Made by a program: the position numbers and the translations under genes. From Planctomycetota bacterium (GTDB lineage: Bacteria > Planctomycetota > Phycisphaerae > Phycisphaerales > Phycisphaeraceae), in NCBI GenBank assembly GCA_021413865.1, contig JAIOPN010000005.1:1-64000 (forward strand): 64,000 bases of DNA, written 5' to 3'. A model generated the notes under the pieces. That model was not told the DNA's origin. It did no database searches and saw nothing but the letters and a program-made list of their open reading frames with translations. This document shows, piece after piece, positions 32,502 to 44,500 of the stretch (the first letter of the stretch is position 1; each line of letters opens with the position of its first letter).

Positions 32502-35500
32502 ATGGCCAAACGCAAGCGTAAGCGCGTATCGAAGACCTCTGCCCGTCGTCCCATCCACCGCCCGGTGGATTTCCAACCCCTCGAACCGCGCACGCTGCTG
32601 ACCACGATCTTCGGCGGCGAGACGTTTTGGTATCTCGATGCCGACCAGCACACGATCCAGATCACCGTCAGCGGCGACGCCGTCGTCGAACTGATCGCGG
32701 GCGACGTGGACACATCGACGGGCGGCGGCGCGGGCTCACTGATCATTGGCGACATTCCGGGCTTGATTACCTCGAGCCCCTTCCCGGGACGGACCAACGC
32801 AAAGCTGTTCGGCGGCCTGGGTGGTGCCGATGGCATCCGCGTCCTGGGTACCACTCCGATCTCCGACCCGGAATTCGCTCCGGGTTCCATCCCCCGCCCC
32901 AACGGCGGCAGCGCCCAGATCAATCTCGACTCTCTGGCGACCTCCACCGTTTCAGGCCAGAGCTACTCCCTTAACGTCGCGGACCTCGCCCTGACCCAAG
33001 GAACGCGCCGCTACGTCCAGCTCGTCAGCGTTAATAACAACCCGGACTCGGTCAACGCGGGCCACGCCACCGTTGTGGCCAACCTCCAGCAAGCCACGCT
33101 CTCGGAGGACTCTGTCGCGCAGCTGGACTTGTCGCTCAATAATGTCCAGGACGTCTCCATCGACCCGACCGACGGGCTGATGTATGTCATCAACAGTGAA
33201 GCGGGCGGCTCCAGGCTCTATACCGTGGACCGGGAGAGCGGCACCGTGGTGTCGCGCGGCGTCATCACCAATACGAGCACGGGCAAGGCGCTGACCGACG
33301 TTCAGGCGATCGCCTTCAACAACGCGGGCCAACTCTACATCATGACGGGCGACTACGACGGCGATCCTGCCGCCGACGCCAGCGGCGGCACCCTGACCCC
33401 CGCGAGTGGCCAAAGCCCCAACACCGATCCCGCAATCGTCATCGTCAACAAGAATAACGGGCAATTCGCCAACTCTGACGCCCAGCCGATCGTCATTGAT
33501 AACAACAAGACCGCGCTAGCCTACACGGCCATGGCGTTCCACCCCACTCAGCAGACCTTCTACGCGGTCGCCACCGATACGGTTGAAGCAACCGGCGTCC
33601 GCAGGTCCACCCTGCACGTCTTCACGCCGACCACCCCCGGCAACACAATCAGCCCCGAGGTGCGCGGCCAGATATTCTCTGCGGACCTCCCGGTCGCCGT
33701 GGACGGCATCGCCTTTACCCGGAGCGTGGACAACACGGTGGCGCTGATCGGCATGGACAACAGCCAGTCCAGCGACACGGGCGTCCTCAATTCCCGCCTG
33801 ATCGCCATCCCGCTGGGGTCGGTTGCGGGCGGCAACATCAGCGTCGCGGCGCTCAGCGAGGCCGGCTCGGTCGTAACTTCACGCGGCCTGGCGTCCTACA
33901 CGGTACCGGGTGATACCCGCCCGCTGCTGTTCACTGTTGCCCCGAACCAGACCGACATCGTCTCCGTCATTCGCGGCTCGGCGGTCACCCTTCCCACCGA
34001 CAAGGTTGTAGGCACGTCGAACGTCACGCGTTCGGGTGCGGCGGCTTTCAAACCGGTGGTCGGATCGGCCTCGGACGACATGCTCTATTTCGTCGCCGAA
34101 TCCAAGAATGGCGTGAACAACATCGATCAGTTGTATTACGTCGATGTCAATGCCGGCAACCGTTCGCAGATACAGAACAGCCTCACGAGCATCCCCGGAA
34201 CATTAGGCGAATCCGGCGGGACGCCGCGTAACATCACCGCCCTGGCGTGGGACAAGATCGGCAATGATGCCACTCTGTACGCCTACGACGCCGAGTCCGG
34301 AAAAATCGGATCGGCGACCCAGGCAGCGCTCGACGTGAGCAGCAACAACATTAACTTCGTCAACGCGGTGACGATCCGCGGCACCACGGTGACAAACATC
34401 ACCGGGCTGGCATTTGTCGATGAGAACCCCATCGCCGCCGAGACGCAGATCTGGGCGACCCAGGCCGGCGACAGCGCCCCCGCCGGCACCACCGGAGACA
34501 CGGGCGGTCCACCCCAACTGCTTCGGGTCAATCTCTCCACCGGTGCGGCACTCCAACTCGGTTCGTTGCCGGAACCGCTCAACACCGGTCCCGCGGGGGG
34601 AACGGCCGGTGCCGACCTGCAGGGTCTGACCTGGAACCCGACGGTGATCAACCCGTTCACGGGTAAACCCGGCGCCCTCATGGCGGTGGATGCCACGAGC
34701 GACCACCTGGTGCTGCTCGACGCCCGCTTCCGGTTCCCCGCCTCGGACCTGTTCAATATCTATGTTTCCCAGTCCAGTTCCGACACCGACATCCAGATCG
34801 CTGAGAAGCTCGTCAACGCCCAGGGGCAGCCGCTGGTCCCCTTCACCGGTTCGATCGGCGCGGTGAATCAAACGGTTATCGCGGTTCCTCGCCTGGTTCC
34901 CGAGCCCATCCAGCCGGTCTCCGCAGCCCTCAACACGGGTACCGTGTTGATCGGCGCCAGGACCGACACCGGCGATCCAAAAACTTCTGATATCCCCGTG
35001 ACCGTGACGGGCAGCAGCCAGAGCATCGGCACCCGGCCCTCGAACCTGACAGGCGGGAGCATTTACGCCGGGCTTACTATCGGGAAGAGCATCCTCGAAT
35101 ACGCGTCAAGCGCTGCGAGTTTGAGCAGCCGTACGCTTGACGGCACCGGTAACACCATCACCAATGTGCGACACTTGGCGATCTCACGCCAAGACACGAT
35201 GGTCGCTCTGGACGAGGATGGCCTGGGCACCAACAGGCAAACCCTGCCGGGCAACGCCAGCCAGATCGTTACCATCGACCCCGACAGCGGTGAATCAACC
35301 CACGTCGTCACAACGTCATACAACAGCAACCCGCTCTCGGGCGGCGGCGGCATGGCCTACGGCGACGCCAATTTCGATGGCACACAGGAGTTGTACGCTG
35401 TTTTCTCGATCGGCGGCCAGCTATCGCTCGGAACGCTCGACTCGGACACCGGTGTCTTTACCCCGGTCCCGGGCGTTGATCTCTCTGCCTTCCTTGGCAA

Positions 35501-38500
35501 CACCAACGCGGTCTCGTCTATGGCGTTCTCGCCGGGCGCGGGCAGCGTTGCAGGCACGCAGGGGCTCTACCTCCTGGTCAACGACGGCTTCGGCGATCAG
35601 CGCCTTTACGAGGTGACGTATACCGTTGACGGCGACGGCGTGATCAACTCCGTCCTGGGCGCCGCCGCTCTGCCCTCTTTCACCAGCGCCGGAAGCATTG
35701 TCCTGGGGTCGATTGCGTTTGATGCCGCGGGCAACCTGTTTGGGCAGGACACGCGCGGCGGTCGGCTCGTCAGCATCAACAAGGCCACGGGCGATCTGGC
35801 TGCAACGCTTATTACGGAGGCCGGTTCGCTGCGGGCAACCGTCGGAGCCATCGCGTACGACTCGACGACCGACCGGTTCTACGCCGTGGACAACGCTCTG
35901 GGCGCGGCGTCGAGCCAGGTCCGCGGAAGCGGCTCGGGCGTTCTGATGAAATTCGTTGGCACGACCAGCGACTCGGCGCGGGGCCAGAACATCGGGGAGT
36001 TCGCCGTCGGCGGCACGATCATGGGCAAGGTGGACGCCTCGGGGTCCGTTGGTCTGTTTTATGCGGGCTGGATCCTGACGGGCAATGGCCAGGGGCAGTT
36101 GCTGAGTGCCACGTCACCCACCGTGCCGCAGAACTTCAAGGTCGCGGGCGACCTGGATCAACTCGTCACCCAGGGCACGATCGGCTCCGACAATGTGATG
36201 GACGACGCCCGCTTCATCCTGGACTATTACACCGGTTTCGACATGCAGATCGGCGGCCGGCTGGGCGGGATGATCACCAACGGCGGGTTCATCGGCCGCG
36301 TTAGCGTCGCCAACGCCCCGTTGCCCGCCTATGTTCCCGAGAGAACCGTCCCGTATCGCGAGTACGAGTCGCACACGTTCACCATCTTCGCCGACAGTCC
36401 CAATGCGGTGTTTGAGCGGTCGGGGCTGTTCGCGCAGGACGAGTTCCTCAACGACACGTTCGACGGCGCGCAGCGGGTGGGCTCGATCCGCCCCTCGACC
36501 CCCGGCGGTTCAAGCACCGTGGTGATCCAGGGCACGCTGCAGGACCAGTCGCGGACAGGGGAGATGTCCGACTATTACGCCGTCGCGCTCCAAGCCGGGC
36601 AGAAGATCACCGCTCACATCGAGAGCTTCAACCCGTTCGTCTCGCTCTCCCTGGGCGTGTTCGACCCGGAAGGGCGTCTGGTTGCCACCGACCAGAACTT
36701 CGGCGACGGCGGGGACGGCACAACGTTCTCCTTCGTCGCGGATCGCCCCGGCGAATACCGATTCGCGACCGGTGCCTATATCTACGACCTGACCAACGAC
36801 CCCCCCGATGAGCCCTTCACGCCCACGACCAGCGACGCCCCCTACGAGATCACGATCCAGAACGTCGGCGACATCGCGCTGGGCGGCATCGTGGTGCACG
36901 AGAACATGCTCGGCGTGTTCTCCTCCTCGATGGTCAACGTCGAGCGCGGCGATCTGGGCGGCATCACGGTGAGCAAGAAACTGTTCGCCATGGGGAGCGT
37001 GGGGGGCCTCTCCGACGGCGACCTGAGCCTCAACCCGCGGATCAGGACGCAGCAGGGCTCGATCCGTTCGGTGGTTGCCGGTCAGATCGCCACCGAGAAC
37101 GACAACTATCGTGGCCGCAACGACATCGTGGTCATCGATGCCGGGTGGGACATCGGCCTGGTGAGCACCCGCACCGACCTGGGGGGGAGCGGAACCGGCG
37201 TCGTGGGCACGTCGGGCGACGCTGGCGTCGTGCTCCGCAGCGGCCACAACGTGCAGACGATCGACATCGCCGGACAGTTGCTGACCGACCTCCAGGCCAA
37301 GGGTGCTCTCGGTGTGCTCCGTGCCAAATCGATGGACTCGGAACTGGTCCCCAGCACCATCGCGGTCAATAGCGACTCGATCGGCAACGATGGCAAGATC
37401 GACCTGATCAGCGTGGACGGGGATTTCGGAGTAATTGGCGTCGGCGGGCCCCAGATCACGACGGGCCCCGGCGGCAATGTCCGCTATATCGAGGTGGGGG
37501 GCGAACTTTACCAGGACTCTTTCTTCAACTCCTCCCAGAATTCGACGATCCAGGTTCCCGCGGGCCAGTCCTTCAATTTCCGCGATGACTCGGGCGGCAC
37601 CATCGCCATCTCACCGACCGGCCAGACCCCCAACCCGGATTACGATTCCACCGTCACCGGATCGAGTCCGACGATCCCCGCCAGCCTGCTCATCCAGCCC
37701 TACAACATCCGCGGCAGCGGCGGTAGCGTCCTGGTCAGCATCGTCGCTACCGGCAGCGTGAGCATTCGCGGTAATACCCTGGGCAACGGCGGCCCCGTCG
37801 AGATCGCCAAGATCCAGATCGACAATGCCAATGGGGCTCCCGTTACCCTCGACACCAATGGCGTGCCGGTGCAAACCGCCGCCGCCAATGGGGCGACAAC
37901 GGATGTCAGCGTGAACATCGGCGGCGACGGGATTGGCGCCGTGGACGTCCTGAACGTGATCGGCGCCAACTTCAGCAACATCAACAACGCCTCGGGCGGC
38001 GAACTTGCCGGTGTCCGTGCGACGAGCATCGGTTCACTGATCTCCGCGGGCACACTCGGCTTGGTCAAGAGTTCAACCGGGGCCGTCGTCGGCGGCTTCA
38101 ACGTCCTGGATACCGGCGACATCTTCCCCTTCCGCAAGCAGCGCACCGGCATCGTGGCCGGCAACATTATTTCCGCCCGCGCCGGCATGGGCCTGGGCAA
38201 CTTCCTGCTCACGGGGGTTCTCGGAAGCCTCACCGCCAACAGCGACCTCGTGGATGTCCCCGGCGTGTTCGAGGGCATCAATGCCCCGGTTTACACCTCA
38301 TGGAACATCCTTTCTGTGCAGATCGGCGAGGGCATAGCCGATTCGGGCACGGGCGACCCCTCGCTCGCGGGTCTCTACGCGGTGGGCAACATCGGTCCGA
38401 TCACCAACCAGGGGTTGGGTTCGGATATCTACGGCAACGTCGTTGCAGAAGGCGACCTGACCGTACAAAACGTGCCCTTCGGCAATGGCCCGAACGACAA

Positions 38501-41500
38501 GTTCGGCGTCCTGGGCATCACCCTCAACGACGGCGCGATCATCAACGCCGAAATCTTATCGATCAATCTGGTCGATTCGCGTGCCTTCATCGGCAACCGC
38601 ACTATCAAAGGCAACATCGGGAACATCACCCTCAACGGCCGCGGCGGCATCATCGGTTCCTTTTTCGACGCGTCGAATATCGGCAACGTCTCCAACCCCA
38701 GCGGTTTTGGGATACTCAACTCGGCGTTCAGCGGCCCCGCCAATGCCACTTTCGGCAACTTCACCGCCGGCGGCTATGGTTTCCGCTTCGACGTCATCCA
38801 TGGCGGCTCATTCGTCGGCAACATCACAGCCACCGGCGACGGCTCGGTACTGTCTAACACCGCCTTCACGCCATCGGTCCGCACCAGCGAAATCGACCCC
38901 GCGAACGGCACCGTGGCGACGGACTTGGCCAAGGTTCTCGACGGCCAGCCCAAGATCGCCGGTCTCATCCGTGACGTCGCGTTTGTAGCGGTCGGCAACA
39001 TGGGCCAGATCACCGCCTACCGCATCGATTCGACAATCCCCGACGATCCGGCCCTCCGCTCCTACTTCAACGTCGGCAACCAGATCGCGGGCATTAAGAC
39101 GACCTCCACCATCGACGGACTGAACGTCACCACCGGCAACCTCGCCTTGTTTATGACCGGCGGCGACGTTTCTAACATGGACCTCGTGGTCGCCGGCCAG
39201 ATCAAGACGATCTCCATCAACGGCAGCCTTCTCAACTCATCCAGCATCACGGCCGCGGGCCCCAACGGCAACATCGGCACCGCGACCATCACCGGCGATT
39301 TCGCCGGCGTTCTCTCCGCGGACGGCCGCATCGGCAGCCTCACCGTTGGCGGGAATCTCTCGGGGAACATCACGGTCCGCGCCACCAACCTGGGCATTTA
39401 CGGGCTTGAATCACTGGTTGTCGGCGGTTCGTTCACCAACGGCGGGCTGGTCATCAACGGCAGTGTCGGGACCATCCAGACCGCCGGCAGCCTCGGCCAA
39501 CTGGGCGACCGACTGGTCATCGACGGCGACCTGGGCAACCTCATCGTCGGCACCGACCTTTCCATCTCCAACACCATCATGGGCCTGAGCCTTCTGGTCA
39601 ACGGCGACGTGCTCAACGCCAACATCCGCGGCTCCATCACGGGCGACATCGCGATCCACGGCCGGCTCACCAAACTCACCATCAACGCCAACAGCACCTC
39701 CCCCTCGCCCGATCTCATCGCCGGCGACATGCAGGTTGGCCGCGGCATCGGCCAGGCCGTCATCAACAACGGAGACATCGGCGGCGACATCACCTCGGGC
39801 CAGGGGATCGACAAGTTCACCCTCACCAACGGCTCGCTCCTCGACACCTCCACCATCACCAGCTCTTTCGCCGACATCACCGCCTTCACCATCGTCAACG
39901 GCGACCTCCTGGGCGACCTGCGGGCCCCGAACGGCGACATCGTCAAGCTCGCCATCACCGGCTCCGACATCGGTGGCAACTCGCTCATCTCCGCGCGGAA
40001 CATCAAGTCCATCACCATCGAGGGCTCGATCCTCTCGGGGGCGACGATCGTTGCCACCAATCTGCTCGACGTGCTGAAAATTGGCGGATCGATCGCCGCG
40101 GGCGCTTCGGTCTCCGCCGGGCACGGCACCTCGGTCACGGTGGGCGGAGACATGCTCGGCGCCCTGTCCTACGGCCACGCCGCGGCGGGCACCAAGGTCA
40201 GCGTCACGGGCGACCTGGGCGGCTCGACCTCCATCAACGCCAACACCACCCTCGCCGTGGGCGGCAACGTTGCCGACGGCTCGACGGTCCTGATCGGCCG
40301 CAACCTCGACCAGTTCACCGTGGGCGGCACGGTGATGGGCAACGTGCTGGTCAACGGCACGGGCGGCAAGTGGACCCTGGGCGCCGCGGACGGCGCGGTC
40401 GTCACGACGGGATCGGACCTCAAGAGCCTGGAGGTCAAGGGCGCGTTCAACAGCTCTGTCCTGCAGGTCGGCTCCGCCCCGGGCGACGACGGCGCCTTCT
40501 CAAGCACCACCGGCGGCAAGGATCTCAACGAGTCCAGCCGCATGGCCATCCTCTCTTCTTTCAAGGCCGCCTCGATGGACACCTCCATCGTCGCTTCCGG
40601 CGGCGACATCGGCACGGCGGCGGTCAGCGGCGCGATGAACAACAGCTCGATCTCCAGCGGCCTGAGCCTGGGCAGCGGCGCACTGGCCGCGGTAATCGCC
40701 AACGGCTCGCTGGCCTCCCCGGACAGCGCCCGCTTCGGCAACGACCGTGAATTGTTCCGCGGCGACATCAAGAGCGCCACCATCGGCGGCGGCATGACCG
40801 GCAGCTTCATCACCGCGGGCGTCGATGCCGGCGAGGGCGGCGACTTCTCGAACCCCACGGTCCTGCTGAGCCAGTCCGGCCAGCGTCCACTGGGCGGCGG
40901 CCGCAGCGCCATCGCCAAGGTCAGCGCCCTGCTCGACAGCAACTCGGCCGTCCTGGCCGACAGCGGCATCAAGAGCAACGGCGCCACCGGCACCGGAACG
41001 GTCAACGCGAACATCACCTACGACGTCGCCACCAACGGCAGCCTGCTGGGCGGCGTGGCGCTGCAGACGCTCGTCGGTTCGGCCGCCAAATCGTCCCCGC
41101 TGAGCTACGTGCTCAACAACGGCTCGACGGTCACCATCACGGTCACGGGCAACGGCTCTGTAGCCCTGTACGATGAGGCCGGCGCCGACACCGACAACAT
41201 CATCGACACCCTGCTGCTCACCGGCACCGACGCCAAGACCACGGTCAAGATCGTGACCAGCACGCCCAACACGGCGAGCATCGCCCGCATCCTCACCGGC
41301 GACGACGCGGGCATCAACAACCTCACCTTCGACGGCGCCATCTCCGGCGTCAGTGGCGGGACCGGCCCGTCGCTCTGGAACGACGGGGCGATGACTTCGC
41401 TGGTCTTCAACGAGCTGGGCGCCGATTTCAACGGCGTCGTCGGCGGCGACGTCAAGACGCTCACCCTTGGAACGCAAGGCCCGGGCAATCTGCGCATCCT

Positions 41501-44500
41501 GGGCCAGGTGGCCAAGATGACCATCGGCTCGGGCTCGGGTAATTCCCTGCTCGACGCGCTCGGGTCGTATGTAGGCAAGGGCTTCAACGCGATCACCGCG
41601 AACTCCGTCGGCGCGGTTTATGCCCACGCCAACGGCAAGGTTTACTTGCTCGACCCGGCGGTCACGAACGGGGTCATCTCCACCACCGACGTGATCGACG
41701 GGTTCTCCGGCGACAACCTGAACCTCCTGGCGATGGATTTCGGCCCGTCCGACACGCTCTACGGCGTTGCGGCCGTCTTCAACCAAAGCCCCACCGTCCG
41801 AGTCGGTGCGATGGCTTCCGCGCTCAGCGACCTGCACCTGAGCGGCATGGCCGTCAGCCCCAGCGGCGACGTCTACGCGATCCAGCACTTCGATTCCGAT
41901 GGCGACAACACCCCCGATTTCGACCGCCTCGTCCGAATCGAACGCACCACCGGCGGCGTCATCAATGTCGGCCGCGTCCTGGGCTTCTTCGGCGAGACCT
42001 ACCTCAACAACCTCACCCAGCTCGCCTTCGACGACAGCGGCAACCTTTTCGCGCTGACCAACGACATCGACGGCACCGGCCCGACCACCGGCACCGGCGT
42101 GGCGATCGGCCGGCTGGCGATCACCCCGGACAGCAACGGCTTCGTCCGGCTCTCCGGCCCCACCAGCACGAACCTGCCCCCCCGTCTGCTCGACGCCGGC
42201 GGGGTTCTCAACGACTTCCGCGGCCTGGCCGTGAACTCCTCCGGCACCATCTACGCGATCCGCCGCAACCTCCTGGATACGGGCGACCAGCTGGTCACCA
42301 TCTCCACCAGCGGCACGGTTACCGCTGTCGGCGCCAACAGCGGCGCCATCCTGCTCGACGTGGACGGCGACGGCACCGGCGAGACAGCCACCGATATCCA
42401 CGGCATCGGCTTCGATGAAGCGGGCGACATCGTTGTCCTCAATCACCGTAACGGCCAGAGCGAGCTCGTCGGCCTGCGTTCCGCCGACCTGAACACCCCC
42501 ACCAAGTTCCTGCTCCTGCTGGGCGGTTCGGAACTCTCCAACGGGCTGGACTCTTTCGCCATCGGCCGCAACGGCGACTTCTCCACCTTCGCCTACGACC
42601 AGACCACCCCCGGCGGGCTGTTCTTCACCAACAGCGACGAGGCGGTGGTCACGCTCGGCACGATCGACATCTCGGGTGGGCCGAGCAACGGCCGATTCTC
42701 CACCCTCCTGCCCCTGGCGCAGGACGCCAACGGCACCAGCCTCGGCGGCAACATCCAGGGCATGGCCATCGGCGCCGCGGGCCCCGGAAACGTCTTCATC
42801 GCCACCACCGACGGACGCCTCATCCGGTTCAATTCCGACGGCTCGTTCCACAGCGCCCCGGGCGCCTTTACCGACAGCGTCTCCGGCGCCCCGGTCGAGA
42901 TTTCGACCATCGTCTATAACGACGCCACCGGCCTGCTCCTGGGCGTGGACCCGATCCTCAACCGCATCGTCACCATCAACCCGGACACCGCCTCGATCAG
43001 TTCCAATACCTCCGCGGGCGCGCTGGCGGTCGATGCAACCAACCTGGCCTTTGTGCCAACCACCGGCCAGGTCATCACCTTCGACACCGACACGGAGCAG
43101 TTCATCGCGCTCCGCGGCACGAGCGAATCCGCGTTGAGCGGCATTACCGCCAACATGATCAGCACCCTCAACATCACCGGCGCATCTTCGGCACGAGTGG
43201 TGGGGACCAACGGCCTGGGCAAGGTCGCCGTCGGCAACAATTTCACCGGCACCCTTTCCACACCCTACGCCGTCGCCTCCTTCACCACGGGCAACAACTT
43301 CAACGGCTCGCTGGCCGCGGGCGACGACGTCAAGTCTGTCAAGTTCGGCAACGACGTCGGGGGCAACGGCATCGTCACGACCCGCCGCTCGATGGGCTCC
43401 GTCAGCCAGAGTGGCGGCACCTTCTCGGGCAAGCTCGAAGCCATCACCTCAAACGCGATCACCGTCAAGGGCGAGATGACCAACGCCGCGCTGCTCCGCA
43501 TCGTCCAGGCCGCCTCGGGGCTGACCGTCAACGGCGATCTCGAGGGCCGCGTCCTCATCGGCAGCATGGCGGGCAAGGGCCTGAGCTTCAAGGGTGACAT
43601 CGGCTCTAATGCTCAACTCGTCATCGGCGACGACCTCAAGAGCCTGGCGATCAAGGGCAGCGTCGAACAAGGCTCCCTCATCTCCATCGACGGCCTGCTC
43701 ACCAAGCTCACCATCAAGGGCACGGACTCGGGCCTGATCTACGCCCGCCTCGGGATGGGCACGGCAGACATGGGCGCCGCCGACAGCGCCGCGTTTATCG
43801 CGGGCCTGGACATCCAGTCCCTCACCGTCCGCGGCAACGCCACCGACACCGTCTTCGCCTCGGGCCTCTGGCTGGGCGACGACCTGCGTTTCAACACCAG
43901 CGACGACCTCATCACCGGCGGCTCGATCGTCAAGACGCTGGTCAAGGGCAACTTCCAGGACAGCGTGCTGGCCGCGGGCGTGCTGCCCTCGGCATCCGCC
44001 GGTGAGTTCACGCCGGGCGTCTCGGACAACCGCTTCTTCACCGGCAACGCCAACGCCGACCGGATCGACCAGGTCGATTCCGCCGACGCGGGCGGCTTTA
44101 TCTCCAGCAAACTGACCTCGCTGACGATCCAGGGTGCGGCGATCGGCACCGACGTGACCAACGGACGCATTGCCGCCGCGGTCGCCGCGGATGGGCTTGG
44201 CGCGCCGCCCAAGGTCGGCGAGTTCCTCGGCGCTCTCCGCCTCCGCCCGACCGATTCCCCCTACGCCGACCCGGCGGGCCCGCCCCGTTTCCTGGAGGCC
44301 ACCCGCACCAACGACCGCGAGGTCCGGCTTGTCTTCTCCGAGCAGCTCAACACGGGGTCGCTCGTCGCTTCCGCCGACGGCAACAACGACGGCCTGTTCG
44401 ACTCGCCGGGAGACGTCATCGGCTCCATCGCCCTCTCCAGCAACGGCGTCAACATCAGCGACGTCACACTCTTCTACTCCACGGAGAAGACCCCGGAGGG

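Noticed and set aside
36840-41560. CRISPR-like or DNA-level tandem repeat array in the giant gene
   Set aside because: Repetition exists at protein level (short beta-solenoid units) but the DNA units are divergent and unevenly spaced.
40500-42851. 783-codon open frame on the minus strand inside the giant gene
   Set aside because: It is antisense to clearly coding repeats in GC-rich DNA, has low-complexity composition rich in R, A, G, V and D, and shows no family match. It is a shadow.
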